A DNA stretch of 44,345 nucleotides, taken from positions 359,031 through 403,375 of the forward strand of contig BFEA01000512.1 in NCBI GenBank assembly GCA_003427395.1, written 5' to 3'. The position numbers were made by a program, and so were the translations under genes. Under the pieces are notes generated by a model. The model was not told the DNA's origin. It saw nothing but the letters and a program-made list of their open reading frames with translations, and did no database searches. Below are positions 21,067 through 30,922 of this stretch, piece by piece. Source of the DNA: Chara braunii. Its lineage: Eukaryota > Streptophyta > Charophyceae > Charales > Characeae. Position 1 is the first letter of the stretch; every line of letters starts with the position of its first letter.

Positions 21067-22086
21067 TGCAATGAACCCAGATCATGAATACGATTGTCCA
21101 CAATGCAAGTCCAGAATATCTTGTCGCTGATAGTCAAATAGTATCCAGAAAGAAATGAGGTGAGATAATCATGCATAGACGAAGAGGAAGGAGGGAGAAA
21201 AGACAAGGGAGAGGAAATTATATTGCCCACTCCTGCTTCGGGCTCCTTCCTTGATCACCACCTCATAACCAATAATCTGAACACCTATCGAAGTCCTGCT
21301 ACAATGTTCCACGTGGCACCCAATCAGTATCTTATCAGCGCTGGAGCAATGCCGACATGAAGACTCCAGGTACGTAATCACAACCTTCTCACAGTCCCGA
21401 TCCCCTCCTGAAGTGACGATGAAACAGCATTGATATCTCCCTGAAGTGATGATGGAATAGAACAGCAATGCCGGTCACACACACCCGGCTAAGTCCTACG
21501 CAGCAGCAGCCACATCAATAGCAACACGTGGCAGCTGCCACGTCAGCAAGCCTTGTAGACAGTAGCCAGCCAGTCAGCGCACCAGCCAGCAGCGCGTTGC
21601 CATAATCTCGCCAATGCCAGCGTCATGCCAGCGTCGCAGCGTCAAGCCTGCGTCGCGTCGTCATGCATAGAGGAAGCGTCAACGCAAGACAGAAAGAATG
21701 AATGTCAAAGCCAGGAGAGTCAACCTTATGTAGTGTTGACTCGGGATCTGGACCCCGGCTGCTGCGAACTCCAGCCGTCCAGATCTTGTTGAAGATGAAG
21801 GCCTGGATTGATCTGAAACTGTAGTCCCCTCGGCCTGGATGCTTGTCTGGGTACCTGCGCACAACAAGTGAGTGTATCCATCCCAGGGCCTGGGTTCGGT
21901 ACTTTTGACTGTACAGTTGACTTTGACTCTTGAATTTCCTGTGTGTAGTGTTCGGTCATACAGCCTCGCTCGACAGACTCAGGCCCGGGTGTGTCTTGGT
22001 CAGACAGCCCGGCGCAGACTAACTCAGGTCTGCGTTTCCAGGGGCCAGATTCTGGCCCCAGGCGTCTTCTGAACAGGGTTATTGCA
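21067..22086 (-). repeat. 5' LTR of retrotransposon 2
   Basis: The LTR is 1020 bp. On the coding strand it starts TGCAATAACCCTG and ends CTGGGTTCATTGCA. It differs from the 3' LTR by scattered substitutions and a small CCAGCGTC-unit indel. Confidence 0.95.
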
Positions 22087-22091
22087 ATTAT
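22087..22091. other. Target-site duplication of element 2, right
   Basis: ATTAT directly follows the LTR end ...GGGTTATTGCA and pairs with 15286-15290. Confidence 0.85.
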
Positions 22092-23151
22092 AATACATAC
22101 GTGAAAAAAGACGACAAGGAAATAACACCCTGCTCAGGGGCATGACTAATCTGCTAACCAGTAAACAACAACCAGGCCACCGTTTCCGTGCATCCAGGCA
22201 CGAATGTTGCGCCCGGACACACGCTGGGCTGCCTATTCGAGCACGAACCCCGGCGAGGTCCCAGGCAGCCCCAGCACAAAATTAAAAAAAAAATAGAAAT
22301 ATAAAAAATCCTGAGGAAAAAAAAATGTTGTATAGAATTGTGCAATGCAAACAACTTTTGGTTGAGGATCACACCAGAATTCCCAATTGAAATGGAGATT
22401 AAAAAAAAAAAGCACAGCAAGTAAAAAAGCAAACTATGGGGGCTCGCCGCACCAGTCTCCAAACTCCAACATTTTGAATGCATCTCGACCAGTGATTCAT
22501 CCTGATACATTCAAAATGTTGTCGTTTGGCAAGTGGTGCCGCAAGCCCTAAGCCACCACCCGCGGACAACACTGGAAAACAAAAAGGAGCCCGGATTTGG
22601 GCTGGTTTGGGAGGGCGCAGAAAAGCCCCATTAGTGAAAAGGGGGGAAAATAAAAATCAAAAATCAAAAAACAAAAAAAAAGTGTGGCATTTTAATATGC
22701 CCAGGCTACTCTGGGCGAGCAGACAGTCAGGTGACCAGCCAGGCACGAACCGGCCGCGCAGCCCAGGTAACCCAGACGACAACTATGGTCACATACTTCA
22801 TAGAATAATTCATTTTCCAAAGAAAAGTAAAAAGTTAAGTTATAACAAAAACTCGAAAAACTTGCAACGATCCAAAGTTACAACAAAAACTCAAAAGACT
22901 TGACATTGAGTCGAGAATGAATTCAGCAACCAAGGAAGGAGCTGGCATTGAATGTCCCGGTCCCTGCCTAGCTCGTCATGCCACAGCCACAGCATTCGCT
23001 GCTGCTACACCAGATTACTACATGCACATACAACGTCGAAGGGCGCGCACGTTCGCACTAGCGAAGCAGCTAAAATGGACGTGCACGAATAAGTCAGCAA
23101 ACCGAGCCATTATTCAAATTCATTCCTGTCAGGCAAGTGGAGTCGCTTGAC

Positions 23152-23155
<4 letters not shown>
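22092..23155. other. Intergenic, A/T-rich with small repeats
   Basis: No credible gene was found. A 14-bp perfect inverted repeat occurs at 22467-22480 and 22508-22521 (CAACATTTTGAATG / CATTCAAAATGTTG, 27-base loop). A 27-bp near-identical direct repeat occurs at 22838-22864 and 22876-22902 (AGTTAYAACAAAAACTC...CTTG). Several poly-A runs lie at 22280-22330, 22400 and 22670. Confidence 0.5.

Positions 23156-23191
<36 letters not shown>
23155..23191. repeat. (CT)n microsatellite, left edge of gap
   Basis: CT dinucleotides run directly into the N gap. The right edge of the same gap is (GA)n, the opposite strand sense. Confidence 0.97.
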
Positions 23192-23756
23192 NNNNNNNNN
23201 NNNNNNNNNNNNNNNNNNNNNNNNNNNNNNNNNNNNNNNNNNNNNNNNNNNNNNNNNNNNNNNNNNNNNNNNNNNNNNNNNNNNNNNNNNNNNNNNNNNN
23301 NNNNNNNNNNNNNNNNNNNNNNNNNNNNNNNNNNNNNNNNNNNNNNNNNNNNNNNNNNNNNNNNNNNNNNNNNNNNNNNNNNNNNNNNNNNNNNNNNNNN
23401 NNNNNNNNNNNNNNNNNNNNNNNNNNNNNNNNNNNNNNNNNNNNNNNNNNNNNNNNNNNNNNNNNNNNNNNNNNNNNNNNNNNNNNNNNNNNNNNNNNNN
23501 NNNNNNNNNNNNNNNNNNNNNNNNNNNNNNNNNNNNNNNNNNNNNNNNNNNNNNNNNNNNNNNNNNNNNNNNNNNNNNNNNNNNNNNNNNNNNNNNNNNN
23601 NNNNNNNNNNNNNNNNNNNNNNNNNNNNNNNNNNNNNNNNNNNNNNNNNNNNNNNNNNNNNNNNNNNNNNNNNNNNNNNNNNNNNNNNNNNNNNNNNNNN
23701 NNNNNNNNNNNNNNNNNNNNNNNNNNNNNNNNNNNNNNNNNNNNNNNNNNNNNNNN
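23192..23756. other. Assembly gap (565 N)
   Basis: Undetermined bases between (CT)n and (GA)n. ORFs spanning it are artefacts. Confidence 1.

Positions 23757-23835
<79 letters not shown>
23757..23835. repeat. (GA)n microsatellite, right edge of gap
   Basis: About 39 GA units follow the gap. Confidence 0.97.
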
Positions 23836-23837
<2 letters not shown>

Positions 23838-23967
23838 CGTATTGGAGGGGAGGCAAGTCTCCTGGCGTGGAAAGGATTACACAGATGTCCAAAGGTGCTC
23901 TTCAGTAAGCAGAAGGGTAATAGAAGAGGACCATAGGCCACTGGAGCAGCGCACTCGAACAGCATTC

Positions 23968-24144
23968 TTAAACGCCAGTGCACGGCCCCAGCCTTGCTGG
24001 AACAGAACTTGTGGCCTGCTCCGAACAGATCGGTGCAGGGCCGCCATTGATCAATTTCATCAACGGCCTTCGTCGCGTTTCCGACCTCTGACAGTCGCAG
24101 CAAGGAGACCGCGGCCGATGTATGGCCGTGTACTGGTGGCTTAA
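23968..24144. mobile_element. TTAA-flanked MITE, copy 2 (177 bp)
   Basis: The left end is TTAAACGCCAGTGCACGGCC and the right end is GGCCGTGTACTGGTGGCTTAA, an imperfect inverted pair bounded by TTAA at both sides. GCCCCAGCCTTGCTGGAACAGAAC near the left end resembles copy 1 (CCCCAGCCTTGCTCAATGGTGCAAC). The A-rich core is absent, so it may be a deletion derivative. Confidence 0.72.
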
Positions 24145-24488
24145 TAGTACAGTAACGAAGAGGATACCCATAATAATTGAGGTTAACTTTGTTAAAAGTT
24201 AATCATGGCAATATGCTGAAATCTGCAAAAATGGTCACATCCTCACTGAACTATTATTCCCAGGCAGTGCCACCGCAGACAAAGGCCTGGAAGAGACTTT
24301 TTTGGGCCCAGAAGAGACTTTTTGGGGGGGGCATGTATGCTATACAGGAACCAATAGTCCAAAACGTACCAGGCGGGTGGTTGTTCTCAGTCGATACTAC
24401 TCGATAGCAGTAAGTCCAACACTCATGAGAGCGCCTGGCGGCTCATTCATCTATCCATAACTAGAGCTACTTTGGATCCAGAAATGTT

Positions 24489-24595
24489 CCCCCGAATAGA
24501 AAGCCCAGTCATTAAAGCTGTGCATTTAGGGAAACTTTCAGTCCAGAATCCAGATGCAGAAATAATAACCGGCCGTTCTATTCAGGTGAGGACGG
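24489..24595. mobile_element. Fold-back element, copy 1 (degenerate)
   Basis: Arm 1 (24489-24526) CCCCCGAATAGAAAGCCCAG and onward is the imperfect complement of arm 2 (24551-24595, ending CCGTTCTATTCAGGTGAGGA), around a loop containing TTTCAGTCC. Both arms and loop match the better-conserved copy at 40591-40698 (CACCCGAA...CGCCCGGTCATTATAG; loop TTTTCAGTCC). No coding capacity. It is a hairpin-type MITE-like repeat. Confidence 0.65.
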
Positions 24596-24893
24596 CAATG
24601 CTGTGCCTGACACATCATCATCTGCAGCATCTCGGCATTGAAGCATTCAGGCCTTCAACGGGTATTGGCTCGACATTGGTCAGGACTCAGTAGATGGATG
24701 GCAGTACCCAACAAATTATCTTTCTCGCTTTCTGCATTGGATAAGGATTCAGATATCTACAGATCATTTGTTCCGCAACAAATGCGCTGAATCTGCATAT
24801 ATATTATATATCTACAGATGATTTTTTGTTGACGACCCAAAGCCTGAAGGCCAGGCATTGACTGCAAAAGTCCAACACAAGTGTCATCTTATC

Positions 24894-25098
24894 TTAGACC
24901 ACCAGTACTTGGAGGCTTCCTTTTGCCAGAGCAGATTCCCCCTGTGCGCGCCAAAAAAAAAAAAAAACACCAAACTGGCACTTTTTCCTTTTTGGCTGGC
25001 GTTGCCAGCTATTCCGCTCCGGTAGGCCACGCTCGGAAAGCCGCCGCGCATGCACGGCCACATAGAGAAAAATGCCCAGGAAAAGCACTGGTGGTTTC
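24894..25098. mobile_element. TTAA-type MITE, copy 3 (inverted orientation)
   Basis: Ends are TTAGACCACCAGTACTTGG on the left and GCACTGGTGGTTTC on the right, both decayed at the TTAA. The interior is reverse-oriented relative to copy 1: CGCGCCAAAAAAAA, then CTTTTTGGCTGGCGTTGCCAGC, then CTCCGGTAGGCC. It is 205 bp. Confidence 0.75.
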
Positions 25099-25126
25099 AC
25101 TGTTATTCTTGTCATCTATCTATTTC

Positions 25127-25180
25127 ATGACAAGTTTTTTGTCCCCAGCCTATGACAAGTTTTTTGTCCCCAGCCTATGA
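25127..25180. repeat. 25-bp tandem duplication
   Basis: ATGACAAGTTTTTTGTCCCC-AGCCT occurs twice in perfect tandem (25127-25151, 25152-25176), directly after MITE copy 3. Confidence 0.95.
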
Positions 25181-25309
25181 AAGGGAGCCATTCAGAGTCT
25201 GCAGCAAGGAGAAGAGTGTCGTCAATGACTTGATGCGTTGTCAGTGAAACTTGTCGCATAATGTGTATGTTATAGTACATATCCATACACAATAAGGCAG
25301 GCAGAGATA

Positions 25310-25495
25310 ATAATCCCCAATGGATAAGGAATATTAAGGATACAAAAGCAGAATATTGAATATTCCCCAATGGATAAGGATACACACATACAGAATATTC
25401 TGCACTGGATAAGGATACAGAATCATTACAGATACAGAGTATTCTGCAATGGATAAGGATACATACAGAATATCCCCCAATGGATAAGGATAGGG
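25310..25495. repeat. Degenerate minisatellite (AATGGATAAGGATA units)
   Basis: About five repeats of a 25-40 bp unit with core YCCCCAATGGATAAGGATAC or CTGCAATGGATAAGGATAC and intervening CAGAATATTC. No gene is associated. Confidence 0.85.
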
Positions 25496-25502
25496 GCCAC
25501 TC

Positions 25503-25645
25503 TGAAAATTCCGCGGCTAGGAGCCACCGGACCACGATGGGTGGCAACACCAGCCAAAAAAGAAAAAAGAAGTGTGCCACTAGTGGTTAAGGAGAGCTTG
25601 GTGCGCAGCGCAGCGCCTCAGGGCCCGGGCGTACTGGTGGTCTAA
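25503..25645. mobile_element. TTAA-type MITE, copy 4 (5'-truncated)
   Basis: It contains the family core ACCGGACCACGATGGGTGGC-AACACCAGCCAAAAAA, the AAGTGTGCC block, GCTTGGTGCGCAGCG, and the right end GGGCGTACTGGTGGTCTAA. The left inverted repeat is missing. It matches copy 1 closely from the GAAATTTCGG region onward. Confidence 0.75.
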
Positions 25646-26205
25646 ACTTTACCTGAAGGCGTTAGTGCGGTAGAACCTACAATAGTACATATATCTGCAG
25701 TATGAACACGTCCACGAGCTGCTGCTAGCCACGAAATAGTTGGTTTCTGCAGCAAGACCAACCAACATCCATGAAAATAGATGAAAGATGGAAGCAAACA
25801 CACACACACACACAAAAAAAAAAAAGCATTGCTGTCAAGGAGAAAACAAAGAACAAAAAAATGTAAACAGGAAAGGAAGAAACAGGATTATGCCCATCAT
25901 CACAACAGACGGAATTCCATAGCGATGCATAGCACACGCGTAAGCGAGCTAGACAGCCGTTAGGTAGTAACATATTCCTCCTCATTATATGCCTGCACCG
26001 GAGCAAAAGATAGCTTATATACATTCATTACCAGGGTGTGCTATTTTCGGGGGGAGGCGGGGTAGTACACAAACTGAGATGCAATCGTCCTACTACTACC
26101 GGTAGTCGATATCCTAGAGAGGATTAGAAATTGTGCACAAACTACCGGTAGCCGCGGCTGTTAGGAGACATCATATGCTAGTACACGAAGTGACATCACA
26201 GTTCA
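25646..26205. other. Intergenic, no gene recognised
   Basis: It contains a short (CA)n followed by poly-A (about 25798-25825). Reading frames here have no domain. Confidence 0.45.
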
Positions 26206-27294
26206 TCACATGCCGTAGTAATGCATGGCAAAGTATACGCAGACTAGCTTTTGGGAGAGGTAGACCAGCACACTAAATGAAAGGCAGACTAGAATCACGT
26301 CACGAAGGTCCCCTTTCTCCCTAGGCATTACAAATGCCACGGCATTGTCGATCAGACGACCGACATCACGATGGATTGGAGTTCTCTTCCCTCGGTTCTC
26401 GTCCTGCCTATATCCAGGCGACCACGATGCCCGCCGCCCAGGCAGTCCTGTTCCAGGAACAGGAGGACCAGGTGGTCGAGTTCCTGGAAGAGAAGGTCCC
26501 AGTCCTGTTCCAGGAACAGGAGGACCGCCTGGAACAGAAGGCGATCCTTCTCCTTGCAAGTTTTTCTTATCAACAAACGGACCCGATGACGGAGTAGGCT
26601 GAGGGTCAAGAAGGCTGTTTTTCTCAGTCCTGTTGAGTGACTGGTCAGGTCCACACGGTGCCTGAATCGTCCCTGCATTGGCGGATTCCCTTTTCATCTC
26701 TTCGGAATGATCCTCTGCCTTCTTCGCCTCAAATCTATGGCTCCCAGGTCGTTCGGTAGGCGATCTGGAGCTATGGTTTTGTCCACATGTACAGATCTTG
26801 AAGCGTCGAAGAGGTGTCAGTGCAGAGGGTACCCATCCATGGGCCTTTACACGGAAGACGGGGTTACCTCCACTCGAATCAGAGCAGCATTGCTGACTAC
26901 ACTTCACACGGTGCAGAAGACAGCACAACCTCGGCATGTCACAGTGACACTGTCGGCCAAATGAATTGTGGACCTGGCGCGCGGTCCCTAGATGTGAGGA
27001 GCCCTTCAAGCAACTAGCAGTGTGATGCAATGCAAGAGAAGAACTCGCAAGTCCAGCCCCACAGCTCGAGAGCTTCGCAGACCATCGCGCTGGTCGATAA
27101 CATGGATGGCTAACGCATCGAGCCAACTTTTTACGAGAACATCTTGCCGGCCTTTTCGACTGACATTGGCTTGGCACATTGACCGAGCCGAGAGACTTGT
27201 CGGATGAGCCACGAATTCCATAGCACGTCCCGGTAGCAGCACCAGCCACTTCTGCTGGCAGAGCAGAAGCGAGTGCCATTCTCTGCTCACTCAA
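26206..27294 (-). CDS. Hypothetical 362-aa protein with a proline-rich stretch and a C-terminal hydrophobic segment
   Basis: Not recognised. This is the longest ORF in the window outside transposons, gaps and simple repeats, starting at ATG 27294 with TGA after position 26206. Residues about 1-60 are Ala/Ser/Arg-rich with few acidic residues, which could be an organelle-targeting peptide. About 60-160 is unusually rich in Cys, His and Ser. About 170-235 is polar and charged. About 235-295 has imperfect repeats of PPVPGTGL-type sequence. Near the C-terminus, about 330-355 (DVILVCLSFSVLVYLSQKLV) is a plausible membrane helix. The repeats look like short DNA tandem duplication (CAGGAACAGGAGGACC). 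It may be a plant-specific single-exon gene, part of a spliced gene, or a chance ORF in GC-rich DNA. No known family could be assigned. Confidence 0.4.
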   Translation of the reverse strand: MSEQRMALASALPAEVAGAATGTCYGIRGSSDKSLGSVNVPSQCQSKRPARCSRKKLARCVSHPCYRPARWSAKLSSCGAGLASSSLALHHTASCLKGSSHLGTARQVHNSFGRQCHCDMPRLCCLLHRVKCSQQCCSDSSGGNPVFRVKAHGWVPSALTPLRRFKICTCGQNHSSRSPTERPGSHRFEAKKAEDHSEEMKRESANAGTIQAPCGPDQSLNRTEKNSLLDPQPTPSSGPFVDKKNLQGEGSPSVPGGPPVPGTGLGPSLPGTRPPGPPVPGTGLPGRRASWSPGYRQDENRGKRTPIHRDVGRLIDNAVAFVMPREKGDLRDVILVCLSFSVLVYLSQKLVCVYFAMHYYGM

Positions 27295-27440
27295 AGCTGA
27301 AAAAAAGAAACAGCTATAAAAAGAAGGGAAAAAAAAAACAAGGTAAATCCTTTGAATCGTCTGAATTAACCACGTTCAGTAAAGGATTTACGAGCAAATA
27401 GATGCTGACATCATCACCAAAGGATCGACTGCTGCAAAGC

Positions 27441-27473
<33 letters not shown>

Positions 27474-28600
27474 GTGTTCGCCTAGACGAACGCCTAACTG
27501 AGACGGATTTATTGCTGGTCGAAAACTATATTTCAAACCTCCTCAGGGCCCAAAGCAGTCACTCTTCCGTTTTCACCTTTTTTTGACTTTTATCAATCTA
27601 CGTCACAGAATGCGAACTGCAACTTCGGCAACGACAGATAATCTTACTCCATCAAAAACGGACCCAAAGAAAGTTAAAAGAAAAAACTAACATGGATGCA
27701 AAAAGAAGTCCTATATATTATTTAAAAAAAATAATAAAAATTACAGGATGTCTTTCCAACTATATCAGTGGGATAAGCTGCTGTAGGGATCTCGAGATGA
27801 GATGCCTTACAAGTGTTTTTTTCCCGTGTCGGAATCTCCCCTACCTAGCAGGCTTGGAACTTGGAAGCGATCAACAAGAGCTGTAGACATTGGTGCACGC
27901 CAGCAGTCATGGTAACCCCGGCTCCCAATGGCGTATATATTTAAGTTGTTGGAGTTCAAAAGCTCCTAGTTAGATTTTGGGTGTGAGCGGTCCGTCCTGG
28001 GAGCATATGCAGAGCACAGGCAACCCCACAGAGCAGGTAGGTAGTAGGATCGATGCAGGAGCCCGGCACGAACACTATCAGCTCCAACCGCATTGCCGAG
28101 TCCCGATCGCACAAAAAAACAAGTGGCCCATTCATCAAACAGTCAGCGCAGATGGCACTGAAACATGCAAACGCAGGCGAATAAATACCAGTTCTTTTCA
28201 AGGCCGAGCTTCTCGGGAAGTTCGAAGGCGCCCCAGCCACCGCACCTCAAGGAGAATGCTTACCTACTCAGACTAACCAACCACGTTCTCCATCCGTCAA
28301 GCAAACAACGCGGCAGATGCAGAAGCATTCACACCCAGGCAGGCGAAGGGCAACGAGCCCGGTTCCTGTCACGGTTGATGAGCTTTGACCGGAAGTTGAG
28401 AGGCATCCCAGCAACTGCACGCATCAAGGTGAGTGTGTGGCTTGGCCCAGTCAGTGCCCTGCCAAACCACCTACTTACTACCACGGCAGGTAGGAGAACG
28501 GCAGGTAGGAGGTATATTATCTCCCAAGACCTGTGGTTATGCCTGAACAAACACGCAGGCCAATGGTCGAAACCCACAAAACCCACGCGGTACCCGCATC
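27295..28600. other. Intergenic, no gene recognised
   Basis: A poly-T run of over 30 bases (about 27441-27472) is the main landmark. Two short TAGGTAGGA-like repeats occur near 28490-28510. Small ORFs show no domain. Confidence 0.45.
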
Positions 28601-28618
28601 AGCATGCCCCCAAGTGCC

Positions 28619-28822
28619 ATGTGCCTGGAGTCACATTTGCCACAGTCCCACCAAGTCCCATGTGCCAGTGCCCAGAGTCCCATGTTCCAGAGTCCCATTT
28701 GGCACAGTCCCACCAAGTCCCATGTGTCAGAGTCCCATGTTCCACAGTGCCATTTACCAGAGTCCGATTCGCCATAGTCCCATGTGCCAAAGTCCCATCT
28801 ACCAGAGTTCCATGTGCCCACT
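28619..28822. repeat. Degenerate minisatellite (AGTCCCATGTNCC)
   Basis: About fourteen copies of a 12-15 bp unit such as CAGAGTCCCATGTTC, CACAGTCCCACCA and AGTCCCATTTG. The frame-encoded peptides on both strands (for example GTWDSDTWD) reflect the repeat only. Confidence 0.9.
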
Positions 28823-29053
28823 GGTAAGATCACCTTGACCAGAAACACAGGGGCATGCCCCATGAAAGGAGAACCCAGCGACGAACAGATCCAGAGCACA
28901 AGAAGCGCAACGAACACAAATTCAACAAATTAATGCAAAGAAGAACCAAGTTAAGCCAAGTAAATTGACCGTAAACACGTAGAGTTCCATAGACCTTCAC
29001 AAGTTGACAATCAATGACAGACTGGCTGATATATACTGCGCTGTACTGTACTC

Positions 29054-29125
29054 AGCCCATGTGGCTGAATGGTGCCCATGTAACTGTTAGCAAACAGCTC
29101 ATGAGCTCAAAATTCAAATCCTGGC
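29054..29125 (+). ncRNA. tRNA-like sequence (tRNA-Asn type relic or SINE head), copy 1
   Basis: CAGCCCATGTGGCTGAATGGT at 29053-29073 looks like a tRNA D-arm/A box. CTGTTAG near 29084 resembles an Asn-type anticodon loop (CUGUUAA), and AATTCAAATCC at 29111-29121 a B box (GGTTCGAATCC). A second copy at 30854-30922 is clearly related. Stems are too mismatched for a functional tRNA, so it is a tRNA-derived repeat or pseudogene. Confidence 0.4.
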
Positions 29126-29716
29126 CTTATCAGATGTGTATAATTTAGTATGAGAACAGAGTGCTCCTTTCAATGTAACAGAGAAAACAAAAAGGCTGTA
29201 TGAGAAAGCATTCAAATGCCATTCATCCGTTAATTAACTTAATTTAAGTTAATTACACTTTGCACGTCTTAATGATTTTGCATACTGATATGCATTACCA
29301 GCAGATACAACTTACCAAATCAGGCAACTATCAGGTCAGGTCACGTCTGGGAAAATCAGGTCAGGTCAGGTCAGGGAAGGGAAGGGAAGGGAAGGGAAGG
29401 GAAGCCGAGTGGACTTGGACAGACAGAAGCATGAGCTGCTGGCATTCCCCTCTTTTCTTGGGTAAAAAGTTTGGACCACTCCTCAATCGTGCGTCATCCT
29501 TGTACACTATTTTTACCTCTCATCTCTGTAAAACTGATTTGTTTTCCACAAGACATCACAGATGAACATGGATCTCCTGACTCCTGACCCAAAAAAAAAA
29601 ACATGGTTGTCCTGCTGTATCTGACTTGTAGCTGAACAGTACATACATACATCCAAGTGTGTGTTGACAAAAACGTCACGAGTTCAAACTTCAAAGCCTC
29701 TGAATGCAATAACTTC
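29126..29716. other. Intergenic with short tandem repeats
   Basis: At 29332-29403 AGGTC units give way to (GGGAA)n pentamers (AGGTCAGGTCAGGGAAGGGA). No gene recognised. Confidence 0.55.
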
Positions 29717-30348
29717 TGCAAGGAATATGAGTGTGAACAATATACAGAAAACCAAGTTGTGAAATCACACAGATGTCCAAGTAGTTGTGTCCAAGCAGAG
29801 AGCAGAAATGCACCAAGAAAACCATCCATATAGAGCAATACAATGAAGTAATGAGACAATGTCCAAGCCCATAGGCCACACCGACACAGTATCCGAAGTC
29901 GCTACTCTCTGTCTAGCACCGAGCGCCCAACCTACACTGCCCGACTATCCTACCTACAGCTGGTTCCCGCAACAGGCTCACTTCGACTCTCGAAGACCAA
30001 TGACTGTCGACTCCATAGCCGACCTCTCTTCATGCACCAGGTACGTATCTCGTCACCCTCAATCAGACCTTGATTACCCCACACTCGCCTCCTTCCCTGA
30101 AGACCACCAGATCACCCGCTATACCCCCTGGCGCCCAGCAGCCCGGCTACGGCCGCCTGCTTCCCGCTGCCCTGCAGCGCCCTTCCTCACCTCTACGCGC
30201 CCCGCCAGTGCCTTTGGCAGCAGCGCAGCATCAAGCGAGAGCGCAGCAGCACTTCCGCATTGCCAGCACTGGCCAGAATGCCTGGCCTGGGTTGCCTCAC
30301 TCCTTTTGTGGAAGTGGCAGCCTCCTGGATGCTGCGTGTGGCCTGGCT
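29717..30348. repeat. Dispersed repeat family X, copy 2 (~632 bp)
   Basis: Collinear with 12973-13611 in the same orientation, with boundaries TGCAAGGAATATGAGTGTG and GCGTGTGGCCTGGCT. The ORF 29859-30446 covers most of it but is not matched by an equivalent single frame in copy 1, so it is not supported as a gene. Confidence 0.85.
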
Positions 30349-30619
30349 GGAAGCTTCCAGTAGCTTCCGGTTGGGCCTCAGACCCTGCGCCCAGGCCCGA
30401 GACTACAGTTGAGGGCCTGGGCCCTTTTCAGTTGGGCACGGCCTGAGTCTTCGGACTTGGGCTGTTTTCTGCATCTGTGCAGGGCTCCCAGGCAGATGCA
30501 TTGGCATTACTGCTTTTGCAAAGGCCGACGGCCTGCTTCCCAATGTATCGGCCCTGCTTTGTGTGTATGTGCCCAGGCGCAACTGTCAAGACCTGGGCCA
30601 ACTGTATGACGCAGCTAAT

Positions 30620-30621
<2 letters not shown>
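30349..30621. other. Intergenic, no gene recognised
   Basis: GC-rich sequence following the dispersed repeat, leading into an AAG microsatellite. Confidence 0.4.

Positions 30622-30660
<39 letters not shown>
30622..30660. repeat. (AAG)13 microsatellite
   Basis: Thirteen perfect AAG triplets. Confidence 0.97.
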
Positions 30661-30661
<1 letters not shown>

Positions 30662-30853
30662 CCATTCGCCTTTGATCCGACATTTCCACTGAGAATAACA
30701 GATCTTCCAGTTCAATGCTGACTAACAGCAGGTCAGTCTGCATAGCTTCTCAGACTGACCTACCGACTGTGGGACTTGGAATGTCCGTCCATTGGCAGCG
30801 AAGGACCCAGCTTAGTGCCAGGAAAGGCCCTCCAAAAAATTATGGGTATACCC

Positions 30854-30922
30854 AGCCCAGGTGGCTGAATGGTAAACCGTTGAACTGTTAATAAACAGAC
30901 CTAAGTTTGAATCCTGATGGAA
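30854..30922 (+). ncRNA. tRNA-like sequence (tRNA-Asn type relic or SINE head), copy 2
   Basis: An A box-like GTGGCTGAATGGT (30861-30873), an Asn-like anticodon loop CTGTTAA (about 30886-30892) and a good B box AGTTTGAATCC (30904-30914) have tRNA spacing. The anticodon stem has mismatches and the acceptor stem is not convincing. Together with copy 1 it suggests a tRNA-derived family. A third B box-like sequence, GGGTTCAAATCCC, is at 31789-31801. Confidence 0.45.

Larger units (their letters stand above)
15291..22086 (-). mobile_element. Ty3/gypsy LTR retrotransposon 2 (minus strand), defective
   Basis: This is a 6.8-kb element with direct LTRs 15291-16320 and 21067-22086. On the coding (minus) strand the LTRs begin TGCAATAACCCTG and end TTCATTGCA (mutated to TTCACAGCA in the 3' LTR), giving TGCAAT/ATTGCA termini. 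The 5-bp duplication ATTAT is at 15286-15290 and 22087-22091. A tRNA-iMet-type PBS is three bases inside the 5' LTR, and a purine-rich tract precedes the 3' LTR. The order PR-RT-RH-IN-tail marks Ty3/gypsy. Most of gag is missing and the RT lost its active-site block, so it could only have moved with enzymes from a relative. Confidence 0.96.

Noticed and set aside
23110-24144. ORFs of 250-335 residues across the gap
   Set aside because: Most of their length is N, and the ends are CT/GA repeat.
28619-28822. Regular short repeats, considered as a CRISPR-like array
   Set aside because: Units are 12-15 bp, degenerate and contiguous without unique spacers, and the context is eukaryotic.
29859-30446. 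195-residue ORF in the dispersed repeat
   Set aside because: The other copy of the repeat does not keep the same single open frame, so selection on a protein is not supported.
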